Assembly (NCBI GenBank): GCA_965221835.1 | Contig: OZ244916.1 | Coordinates: forward strand, 1,426,001 to 1,490,000 | DNA: 64,000 nucleotides | Reading direction: 5' to 3' | Source of the DNA: Persebacter sp965221835 | Lineage (GTDB): Bacteria > Pseudomonadota > Gammaproteobacteria > Tethybacterales > Persebacteraceae | Shown: positions 57,694 through 64,000 of the stretch, piece after piece | How positions within the stretch are numbered: the first letter of the stretch is position 1 | Layout: every line of letters starts with the position of its first letter | Notes under the pieces: generated by a model | Told to the model about the DNA's origin: nothing | What the model saw: the letters and a program-made list of their open reading frames with translations, nothing else | Database searches by the model: none | Made by a program: the position numbers and the translations under genes

Positions 57694-58488
57694 CTACCCC
57701 AACAACAACCTATCATCGTCCGCTTCTTCGCCGGCGTTTTGGGCGAAGAGTTTTAGTAAATCGGGGGGGTGCATTGCGCGGCGGGTGTCGCCGGCGACAT
57801 CTAATGCGATTTTTCCTTGATGCAACATTAGCGTGCGCGTGCCGCATGCCAATGCTGCCGAAAGCGAATGCGTCACCATCAAAATCGCCATTTTGTGTCG
57901 CGCCCCCAACTCGCGCGTTAAACGCAAAACAAACGCCGCCATTCGCGGATCCAACGCCGCCGTGTGTTCGTCCAATAGCAAAACGCGCGGCGTTTCCAAA
58001 ACCGACATAATCAAACTCAACGCCTGCCGCTGTCCGCCCGACAACCGCCCCACTTTTTCGCCGAGACGCGATTCCAATCCCAAACCCAGCGGCGAAAGTC
58101 GTTCGCGAAAATGCGCGCGTAACGAATCGTTGACCGCCAATCGCCAGCCGCGCCGCCGTCCGCGCGCCGCCGCCAACGACATATTTTCTTCAATCGTGAG
58201 GTCGGCGCAAGTACCGGCAAGCGGATCTTGAAATACGCGCGCGACAACTCCGGCGCGCCGATGCGGCGGCAGCGAAGTCGCGTTTTTGCCGTCCAAAAAA
58301 ATGTTGCCGGAATTTGGCAAAATGTCGCCCGCCAACACATTCAATAAAGTACTTTTTCCCGCGCCGTTTGAACCGATGACGGTAACAAATTCGCCGCGCG
58401 AAATGCAAAAACTCGTCTTGCGCAATGCCGCGGTTTCCAACGGCGTGCCGGAATGAAACGATACGCAAATGTCGCGCGCTTCAATCAT
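57694..58488 (-). CDS. ABC transporter ATP-binding protein
   Basis: 264 aa. Walker A VIGSNGAGKSTLLNVLAG, Q-loop VARVFQDPLAGTC, signature VGRLSGGQRQALSLI, Walker B VLLLDEHTAALDPRM, switch His in MAILMVTHSLSAAL. Partner of the following permease and of the substrate-binding protein at 60.2-61.2 kb. Belongs to the group transporting amino acids or aromatic compounds in this ABC_sub_bind-type system. Confidence 0.9.
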   Translation of the reverse strand: MIEARDICVSFHSGTPLETAALRKTSFCISRGEFVTVIGSNGAGKSTLLNVLAGDILPNSGNIFLDGKNATSLPPHRRAGVVARVFQDPLAGTCADLTIEENMSLAAARGRRRGWRLAVNDSLRAHFRERLSPLGLGLESRLGEKVGRLSGGQRQALSLIMSVLETPRVLLLDEHTAALDPRMAAFVLRLTRELGARHKMAILMVTHSLSAALACGTRTLMLHQGKIALDVAGDTRRAMHPPDLLKLFAQNAGEEADDDRLLLG

Positions 58489-58495
58489 TTTCGCG

Positions 58496-59380
58496 TCATT
58501 TTCGCGCGCGAATCTTCGCGCGGATTTTCGGCGCCATCAATGCCAGCGCGACCAAAATCGCGGTGACCAGATTCAAATCGGACGCCCGCAATCCGAATCC
58601 GTCGTAGCCCAACGCCAAGGCGACCGCAAGGCGATATAAAATCGCCCCGCACAAACAGGCGGCAAATTTAATCCAAATCGCTTTTCCGCGAATTAGCGTT
58701 TCGCCCAAAATGACCGCCGCCAACCCGAAAATAATCGTCCCCACGCCGGTTGTGACATCGGCGAATCCGGCGGATTGTGCAAACAATGCGCCGCCGAATG
58801 CGACCAACGCGTTTGAAATCGCCATTCCCAAATACACATAACTGCCCGGATTTCCGCCCGCCGCGCGCAACATTTTCGGATTGCCGCCGGCAGCCCGCAT
58901 CGCCAATCCGGCTTCGGAAAGCAACATTCGCGTCAAAATCAAAATCAAAATCGCCGCCGCGAAAAATAATAATAACGGACGCGCATAAATCAAATCCAAC
59001 GCGAAACTTTCCAGCGGCGAAAATAAAGTTTCTTCGCCGAGAAGCGAAATATTCGGGCGCCCCATAATGCGCAAGTTGACCGAAAACGCCGCCAGCATCG
59101 TGAGAATTCCGGCGAGTAAATGCAAAATGCCGCAATGCACGGCGAGAAATGCGGTTATCATTCCCGCCAATGCACCGCCCGCCGCCGCCGCAAAACTCGC
59201 CGTCCATGCACCCGCACCGCCGACAATTAACGCCGCTGCAATCGCACCGCCCAACGGAAAACTTCCCTCCACAGTCAAATCGGGAAAATCCAAAACGCGA
59301 AAAGTAAGAAATACGCCGAAAGCAACGACGCCATAAATCACGCCCAACTCCAACGCCCCCCAAAATGCGAGTGCGCTCAT
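58496..59380 (-). CDS. ABC transporter permease (branched-chain type fold)
   Basis: 294 aa, about eight membrane helices. Family marks: GALELGVIYGVVAFGVFLTF, RVLDFPDLTVEGSFPLGGAI, LLSEAGLAMRAAGGNPKMLR and FGLAAVILGETLIRGK. This type occurs with ABC_sub_bind (TrpX/YtrP-like) substrate proteins. Separated from the ATPase gene by 7 bp. The substrate-binding gene is next but one, interrupted by a restriction-like gene. Confidence 0.9.
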   Translation of the reverse strand: MSALAFWGALELGVIYGVVAFGVFLTFRVLDFPDLTVEGSFPLGGAIAAALIVGGAGAWTASFAAAAGGALAGMITAFLAVHCGILHLLAGILTMLAAFSVNLRIMGRPNISLLGEETLFSPLESFALDLIYARPLLLFFAAAILILILTRMLLSEAGLAMRAAGGNPKMLRAAGGNPGSYVYLGMAISNALVAFGGALFAQSAGFADVTTGVGTIIFGLAAVILGETLIRGKAIWIKFAACLCGAILYRLAVALALGYDGFGLRASDLNLVTAILVALALMAPKIRAKIRARK

Positions 59381-59409
59381 TGTTTTATGCGCCCCGCCGC
59401 CAAATCGTT

Positions 59410-60204
59410 TTAATTATCGGACAAAGCGGACGGCGGATTTTCTTGCGGCGGTGTTTCCGTTTCCGCGACATCGTTTTTTGCCCGTCTTGTCTGGTGTTTG
59501 GGTTTGTCCGCAGATGGCAGACAAATTTTTATGTCATCCATAACGCGCAATGCGTTGTCATTAAAAATTTTACGCATCGCCGATACAATATCTTCCGGAT
59601 TCGGGCGATGACCGGCTTCTTTTCGCAACACCGTGCGCAAACAATTAAGCGCGGGTTCGGATACCAGCCCCGAAATCAGTGCGCGCGGTGTAAGCGATTT
59701 TTCTTTTCGCCACAACTTATCCAGTGCGCCTCTTCGTACGCTTTGGAAAGAAATCATGTCAAATTTTTTCGCCAACTGGTCGGGCGCGTCATGAATTACA
59801 TCCCACGATTCCACCAACTGCATTTCCGCGGGCGGCGAAGGGTCCCAATGATGCAACTGCCACTGCCGCCCATTGCTAATAACAACCCATTCGCACCCTA
59901 ACTTGGTCGCGTACTGCTCCGCCTGATTGAGATGTTTTTTGGCGAGGTCAATATTGACTCTTTTAATTTCAAGTACCAACGAGATTTTATCGGGCTTCGC
60001 CCGGATGGTGAAATCCGCGTGCTCGGTTTCGCCTGCGCCCTTGACGCTGTCCTCTCTGGACAAATGCTTAAAGGCATCGTAGCCGCAAATGCGTTCCAGC
60101 ATTCGCTCTATGCGGCGGCGTGTCTCCGCCTCGTTGCCGTCCTGTTTTTGCAGTTCTTCCATCCAGCCGCGCGCCTCGCGGATATATTTTTTAATGTCTG
60201 ACAT
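59410..60204 (-). CDS. Orphan HsdR N-terminal-like protein (type I restriction enzyme fragment family)
   Basis: 264 aa from MSDIKKYIREA. The N-terminal half has the restriction-R nuclease-like pattern: HADFTIRAKPDKISLVLEIK with the catalytic E-x-K (LEIKRVN), then HLNQAEQYATKLGCEWVVIS and GRQWQLHHWDP. No helicase part follows. C-terminal helical region (LRTVLRKEAGHRPNPEDIVS). Family of small proteins of unknown, perhaps defence-related, role. It sits within an ABC transporter gene set, between permease and substrate protein. Confidence 0.75.
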   Translation of the reverse strand: MSDIKKYIREARGWMEELQKQDGNEAETRRRIERMLERICGYDAFKHLSREDSVKGAGETEHADFTIRAKPDKISLVLEIKRVNIDLAKKHLNQAEQYATKLGCEWVVISNGRQWQLHHWDPSPPAEMQLVESWDVIHDAPDQLAKKFDMISFQSVRRGALDKLWRKEKSLTPRALISGLVSEPALNCLRTVLRKEAGHRPNPEDIVSAMRKIFNDNALRVMDDIKICLPSADKPKHQTRRAKNDVAETETPPQENPPSALSDN

Positions 60205-60217
60205 TCTCTTTCCCTTA

Positions 60218-61195
60218 TCACTCCCCGACAACTTTTGTCGGATTTGCCGTCAGCGAGTTCGGGAGTACCACGCCGTTCTTTTTGGCGGCGGACGGATTGA
60301 TATAAATGTCTGTTCCTTTGGCGATTCGTGCGGGCATATCGGCGATTTTTTTGCCCCGCAAAACGCCGGCGACATAATCGGCGGTTTGATAGCCGACTTG
60401 ATAATAATCAAATCCGACCGCCGCAACCGCACCGACCGCCTTGCCGTTTTCGTCTTCCACATAAGAAGTTGCCGCACCGAAAACCGGCGTTTTTGCCGCA
60501 TCCGCCGCCGCCACCAACGCACCGATAGCGGACGCTACCGTGTTGTCCGTCATCGCATAAACAATATCGGATTCTTCCGCCACCAACTGCGCAGCGAAAG
60601 CGACTTCGGAAGTACGCGAGGCGGGCGATTCTACAAACGCCAGCCCGTTATCGGCGATGGCGTATTTTAATAACTCAATCAGCGAAAACGAATTCGCCTC
60701 GCCCGGGTTGTAGACGATTCCGATGGTTTTCATATTCGGCACAATTTCGCGCATGATGGCGACATGTTGTGCGACCGGCGAAATGTCCGACAAACCCGTG
60801 ATATTGCCGTCCGGTTTTGCCATATCGCTCATCAGTTTCGCCCCGACCGGATCGGTCACTGCCGAAAAAATAATTGGAATAGTTTTAGTCGCATTCGCCA
60901 ACGCTTGCGCCGACGGAGTCGCGATTCCGACCAAAACATCCGCGCCTTCGCCGACAAATTGTTGCGCGATTTGCGCCGCCGTCGCCGGATTTCCTTGCGC
61001 AGTTTGGAACTTGAAAATAAAATCTTCGCCCGCCACAAATCCGGCGTCACGCAATCCGGCAAGCAATCCGTTGCGACAGGCATCCAATGCGGGATGTTCC
61101 ACAATTTGCGAAACCGCGACAACCGGTTTGTCGGCGGCAACTCCCGCAGCCGACAACGCAACAGCGGCAAAAACACTCATCAATTTATTTTTCAT
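60218..61195 (-). CDS. ABC transporter substrate-binding protein (ABC_sub_bind family)
   Basis: 325 aa. Signal peptide MKNKLMSVFAAVALSAAGVA, then KPVVAVSQIVEHPALDACRN, GIATPSAQALANATKTIPII, AVTDPVGAKLM, GITGLSDISPVAQHV-type (NITGLSDISPVAQ), VEDENGKAVGAVAAVGFDYY and YINPSAAKKNGVVLPNSL. The family binds tryptophan/tyrosine or similar ligands. Start set by AAAGGAGTAATTGCA before the ATG. Works with the permease and ATPase downstream. Confidence 0.9.
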   Translation of the reverse strand: MKNKLMSVFAAVALSAAGVAADKPVVAVSQIVEHPALDACRNGLLAGLRDAGFVAGEDFIFKFQTAQGNPATAAQIAQQFVGEGADVLVGIATPSAQALANATKTIPIIFSAVTDPVGAKLMSDMAKPDGNITGLSDISPVAQHVAIMREIVPNMKTIGIVYNPGEANSFSLIELLKYAIADNGLAFVESPASRTSEVAFAAQLVAEESDIVYAMTDNTVASAIGALVAAADAAKTPVFGAATSYVEDENGKAVGAVAAVGFDYYQVGYQTADYVAGVLRGKKIADMPARIAKGTDIYINPSAAKKNGVVLPNSLTANPTKVVGE

Positions 61196-61299
61196 TGCAA
61201 TTACTCCTTTGTGTGATAAACGAAATTCCCCCCCATTATAGCGCGTTTTTTTACAAAACCGCACCGCCCCCGCAAACGACAAATAACAGCGAAAAAAGC

Positions 61300-61391
61300 A
61301 CCATTCCAGCGAACGCCGGAATCTTCCTTGTTCTAATTTATTCTAATTTATTCTAATTAGAATCAAGGAAATTTCCGTTCGCGGGAATGGT
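61300..61391. repeat. Long imperfect inverted repeat with a TTCTAATTTA core
   Basis: Left arm 61300-61337 and right arm 61355-61391 pair over about 37 bp with few mismatches (ACCATTCCAGCGAACG / CGTTCGCGGGAATGGT ends, CTTCCTTG / CAAGGAAA inside). Three TTCTAATTTA-type repeats fill the centre. The arms carry the ATTCCCGCGAACG motif of widespread proteobacterial palindromes. It lies in the 61196-61405 gap. Confidence 0.85.
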
Positions 61392-61405
61392 ATTTTTTGC
61401 GGGAT

Positions 61406-62101
61406 TTATTGCGCCGCTTCGGTGAGAAGTTGTTTCAGGCGTTCGGCACCGACTGCGCCCGGGACGGTGCGTTCGCCGATAACCAGAAACGGCGTACCGC
61501 GCACTTCCAGCAGATTTGCCAGACGTTGATTTTTGCGCAACGATTCGTTGACACTTTCGCTTTCGCTATCCAATTGCAGGCGTTCCCAATCCAATCCGGC
61601 AACATCCGCCGCTTCGCGTATTCCTTCTTCGGATAAACGTCCGCCGCGTTCCATCAGCGCGATGTGAAAAGCGGTGTAGCCGCCTTGTTTTTCCGCCGCC
61701 AACGCATAACGCGCCGCTTGTGCCGAAACCGCGCCCAACACCGGAAACTCCACGACTTTTACGCGCACATTTTCGTCACGCAAAAGCGGAAACATCCGCT
61801 TGCAATAGCCGCAGTTATAATCGGAAAACTCCACGACCAGCGCGCCTTCCTCCGCACCGAACGACGGCAACGATTCGTCATCGCGCAAGGCGGTAATCGC
61901 CCGCCGTCTGATTTCCATGTCCAGATTTGACCGCAACGCTACCAAAGAACTCGCGTCCGGAAATGTTTCGTATAACTCGCGCAAAAATTCGGCGCGGCGC
62001 GTTTCTTCGTCCGCCGTTTGCGCATAAACCGGCGCGCATACCGCCGCCGCCGCCATGATAAACACCGCACCCGTGCGGCGAATGTGTTTTTGCAATTGCA
62101 T
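61406..62101 (-). CDS. DsbA-family thiol:disulfide protein
   Basis: 231 aa. Signal peptide (TGAVFIMAAAAVCAPVYA), a helical N-terminal region (EFLRELYETFPDASSLVALR), then thioredoxin fold EFSDYNCGYCKRMFPLL with CGYC, KVVEFPVLGAVSAQAA and cis-Pro loop LLEVRGTPFLVIGERTV. The N-terminal region before the fold is typical of Com1/ScsC-like members of the family. Start at MQLQK is supported by AAAGGAG. Probably periplasmic disulfide exchange. Confidence 0.88.
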   Translation of the reverse strand: MQLQKHIRRTGAVFIMAAAAVCAPVYAQTADEETRRAEFLRELYETFPDASSLVALRSNLDMEIRRRAITALRDDESLPSFGAEEGALVVEFSDYNCGYCKRMFPLLRDENVRVKVVEFPVLGAVSAQAARYALAAEKQGGYTAFHIALMERGGRLSEEGIREAADVAGLDWERLQLDSESESVNESLRKNQRLANLLEVRGTPFLVIGERTVPGAVGAERLKQLLTEAAQ

Positions 62102-62121
62102 TATAACTTCTCCTTTTGTTT

Positions 62122-62820
62122 TCATATTGTTGCCGGTCGCAAATGCGCCAGCATCCGTTTTTCGCCGAACTTGACGCCACATGCCAGCAAGGCGGTCAGT
62201 CCCATATACAACACTGCGGCAACCAGCAACGCTTCGCTGTTCGCCAAAGTACGATAGGCGGTTTCGCGGGCGGCGGCGGTCAAATCCAAAATAGTAACGA
62301 CGCTTGCCAGCGATGTGCCATGCATTAAAAATATCATTTCGTTGCCATATGCCGGCAACGCCCGCCGGAACGCCGAGGGCGCGACAATGCGCGTAAAAAT
62401 TTGCATCCCGCCCATTCCCATTCCTTTCGCCGCTTCTATTTCGCCGGGCGCGGTGTTGCGAATCGCGCCGCCGAAAATCTCGGCGGAATAGGCGGCGGTG
62501 TTCAGCGAAAACGCCGCCAACGCGCACCAATACGGTTCGCGCAAATAATGCCACAACGCGCTTTCGCGTACCGCTTCAAATTGTCCGGTGCCGTAATACA
62601 CAAGGAACAATTGTACCAGAAGAGGCGTGCCGGTCATAATGTATACGAATCCGCGCGCCGGAATTCGTGCCAATCGCCGCCGCGAATGCAATGCAACCGC
62701 CAGCGGCCACGCCAATACAAATCCCGCCGCCAGCGATAATGCGGTCAATTCCACGGTCATCAGCAACCCCTGCCAATACAAAGCGCCGTATTTTTGCAGA
62801 ATGTGCGCGAAAACTTCCAT
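62122..62820 (-). CDS. Polar amino-acid ABC permease (HisM/ArtM-like)
   Basis: 232 aa from MEVFAHILQ. Helices with LYWQGLLMTVELTALSLAAG, FVYIMTGTPLLVQLFLVYYG, the EAA-like AKGMGMGGMQIFTRIVAPSA and PAYGNEMIFLMHGTSLASVV. Forms a heterodimer with the upstream permease (1-bp gap). No ATPase or binding protein gene lies next to the pair in this window. Preceding frame to 62862 is not used because the family starts here. Confidence 0.85.
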   Translation of the reverse strand: MEVFAHILQKYGALYWQGLLMTVELTALSLAAGFVLAWPLAVALHSRRRLARIPARGFVYIMTGTPLLVQLFLVYYGTGQFEAVRESALWHYLREPYWCALAAFSLNTAAYSAEIFGGAIRNTAPGEIEAAKGMGMGGMQIFTRIVAPSAFRRALPAYGNEMIFLMHGTSLASVVTILDLTAAARETAYRTLANSEALLVAAVLYMGLTALLACGVKFGEKRMLAHLRPATI

Positions 62821-62821
62821 T

Positions 62822-63508
62822 TTACGCCGTCCCGCGCCGCACATAGCGGTCAATCGCATCAAATACCGAACCGCTTGCGGTCGTCAAAAGCAAATAACCG
62901 CACGCCGCCGCACCGTAAAATAAAAACGGCAATCGCGTCGCCGATTTCGCCTGATTCGCCACCGCCATCATATCGTTGGACAATCCAATCACCGATACCA
63001 GCGCGGTCGCTTTCAACAAAACTTGCCAATTGTTGCGGATTCCGGGCAAGGCGTGTCGCAACATTTGCGGAAAAATAACGCGCCAAAATACCGCCCGCCG
63101 CGACAATCCGACTGCCAAACCGGCTTCGCGTTGTCCGTCCGGCACGGCAAGAAGCGCACCGCGAAATGTTTCGGTCATATACGCGCCATAAAATAAACCA
63201 ATTGCGACCGCGCCCGCCCAGAATGGCGAAATTTGCAATACTTCGCCGCTGGACGCATCGGCATCGGACAAAAGAAAATTGAGCAGTTTTTGCGCCTCAA
63301 AATAAACCAGAAGAATAAAAACCAATTCGGGAATACCGCGCACGGCGGTCGTATAAATTCCCGCACAACGCCGCGCCCACCGATTCGCCGAAGTTTTCGC
63401 CGCCGCCCCTGCGAGTCCGAGTGCCAACGCCAACGTCAGCGAAGTCAGGGCGATAGCGGCGGTCAACGCCAGCCCCGCAACAAACCGCCATTCATATCCC
63501 AGCAGCAT
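62822..63508 (-). CDS. Polar amino-acid ABC permease (HisQ/ArtQ-like)
   Basis: 228 aa from MLLGYEWRF. Seen: AALTSLTLALALGLAG-like helix, YTTAVRGIPELVFILLVYFE, FYGAYMTETFRGALLAVPDG, the EAA loop QREAGLAVGLSRRAVFWRVI and KATALVSVIGLSNDMMAVAN. The start is fixed by TATAAT 6 nt upstream; the much longer frame (to 63832) crosses the SRP RNA and is rejected. Substrate probably basic or polar amino acids. Confidence 0.87.
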   Translation of the reverse strand: MLLGYEWRFVAGLALTAAIALTSLTLALALGLAGAAAKTSANRWARRCAGIYTTAVRGIPELVFILLVYFEAQKLLNFLLSDADASSGEVLQISPFWAGAVAIGLFYGAYMTETFRGALLAVPDGQREAGLAVGLSRRAVFWRVIFPQMLRHALPGIRNNWQVLLKATALVSVIGLSNDMMAVANQAKSATRLPFLFYGAAACGYLLLTTASGSVFDAIDRYVRRGTA

Positions 63509-63514
63509 TCTTTT

Positions 63515-63520
63515 ATTATA
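63515..63520 (-). promoter_or_regulatory. -10 box of the permease pair (predicted leaderless)
   Basis: TATAAT on the minus strand, 6 nt before the ATG at 63508. Confidence 0.45.
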
Positions 63521-63579
63521 ACGAATTCGCCCCGCGCCGTGAATTCGGGCGGCGAGTTGCGGCGTACGGAAAAATCGGT

Positions 63580-63585
63580 TATAAT
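63580..63585 (+). promoter_or_regulatory. -10 box of the SRP RNA
   Basis: TATAAT 5 nt before the predicted 5' end of the RNA. Confidence 0.5.
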
Positions 63586-63590
63586 CGTGC

Positions 63591-63686
63591 GGCGGGTCGG
63601 TTCTGCATGGTGCGGTGAAAATCGGGTCAGATTCGGAAGGAAGCAGCCCTAATCGCCCTCCGCCAGTGCCGGAAACTTGACCCGCC
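63591..63686 (+). ncRNA. ffs: Signal recognition particle 4.5S RNA
   Basis: 96-nt hairpin: GGCGGGTC at the 5' end pairs with GACCCGCC at the 3' end, and the conserved apical region GTCAGATTCGGAAGGAAGCA binds Ffh. It has its own TATAAT box and directly precedes dnaX, the common gammaproteobacterial position. It acts with FtsY (51.9-52.7 kb). Confidence 0.93.
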
Positions 63687-63700
63687 TGTCTTAAAAACTT

Positions 63701-64000
63701 ATGAACGCCGCATCTTCTTCGTTTTTGTCGCTTGCCCGCAAATGGCGACCGCAAACATTTTCCGAATTGGTCGGACACGACTACACGGCGCGCGTTCTGC
63801 AAAACGCCGCCCGCGATTCGCGTTTGCATCACGCTTTTTTATTTACCGGCACCCGCGGAGTCGGCAAAACGACTCTCGCCCGCATTGTCGCCAAAATGGC
63901 AAACTGCCCGCACGCCGAAGACGGCAAACCGTGCCTGAAATGCGAAATCTGCGAACAAATCACCGCCGGGCGGATGCTGGATGTCATAGAGTTGGACGCC
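63701..64000 (+). CDS. dnaX: DNA polymerase III tau/gamma subunit (N-terminal 100 residues, cut by window edge)
   Basis: Clamp-loader ATPase. Visible: LARKWRPQTFSELVGHDYTA, Walker A FLFTGTRGVGKTTLARIVAK, zinc-binding region ANCPHAEDGKPCLKCEICEQ and IELDA leading toward Walker B. No stop is reached before 64000. The start is 14 nt after the SRP RNA; TTAAAAACTT before it lacks a good ribosome site. Confidence 0.95.
   Translation, partial: MNAASSSFLSLARKWRPQTFSELVGHDYTARVLQNAARDSRLHHAFLFTGTRGVGKTTLARIVAKMANCPHAEDGKPCLKCEICEQITAGRMLDVIELDA

Overview
The window looks like chromosomal DNA from a compact, free-living gammaproteobacterium that I cannot place further. Supporting arrangements seen here are cyaY divergent from lptM-lysA, a Fur-family regulator divergent from bamE, yibN-secB, argJ followed by a Nudix gene, the SRP RNA directly before dnaX, pst-phoU, and a full bacterial atp cluster start. 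Genes are packed with 1-13 bp overlaps (mostly ATGA or TAATG). Coding DNA is rich in GCG/GCC/CGG repeats. Many first-in-operon genes have a TATAAT-like box only 6-8 nt before the start codon, which suggests that leaderless mRNAs are common here.

Layout. 1-9.8 kb: truncated S8 protease, lysA/lptM, cyaY, slt, a phasin, a 93-bp tandem array, xerD, ogt, a YHS protein and two transporters. 9.8-13.3 kb: an unknown gene pair, a PEP-mutase family enzyme, a lone rnfE, dapB, bamE. 13.3-19 kb: Zur-like regulator, lolA, rarA, then hemB-aroB-aroK-pdxH. 19-22.4 kb: three tRNAs and argJ-DUF815-Nudix/ThiE. 22.4-25.1 kb: a porin flanked by two tandem pairs of tiny membrane/coiled-coil genes, then tRNA-Val. 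25.4-31.5 kb: DUF3750, dut, and the sulfite assimilation set cysG-cysJ-cysI. 32.7-35.4 kb: a restriction-modification pair plus repeats and an unknown gene. 35.4-40.8 kb: suyAB-like lyase, gpsA-plsC, two glycosyltransferase-type genes. 40.9-47.1 kb: pstSCAB-phoU and a radical SAM gene. 47.1-51.7 kb: tRNA-Ala, a 48-bp repeat, and atpIBEFHA with no atpGDC following. 51.8-54.2 kb: yibN-secB-SH3-ftsY. 54.3-57.6 kb: an accessory island with a C5-cytosine methylase and HNH nuclease on one strand and an unknown gene plus PIN-domain protein on the other. 57.7-61.2 kb: an ABC uptake system whose gene set is split by a restriction-like gene. 61.4-64 kb: DsbA-like protein, two polar amino-acid permeases, SRP RNA, and the start of dnaX.

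Functionally the window is mostly housekeeping: lysine, haem, shikimate, arginine and cysteine/sirohaem biosynthesis, phosphate uptake, ATP synthase and the SRP/Sec pathway. The accessory content lies in two restriction-modification loci, one orphan restriction-like gene, an unknown/PIN gene pair and several repeat arrays. The most interesting signals are the leaderless-promoter pattern with a tiny leaderless leader ORF before suyA, the mismatched adenine-methylase/HaeIII-type nuclease pair, the methylase gene bounded by 66-bp direct repeats that copy its own first motif, and the split atp operon. I did not find a system that I can confidently call new; the unknown/PIN pair is the best candidate.
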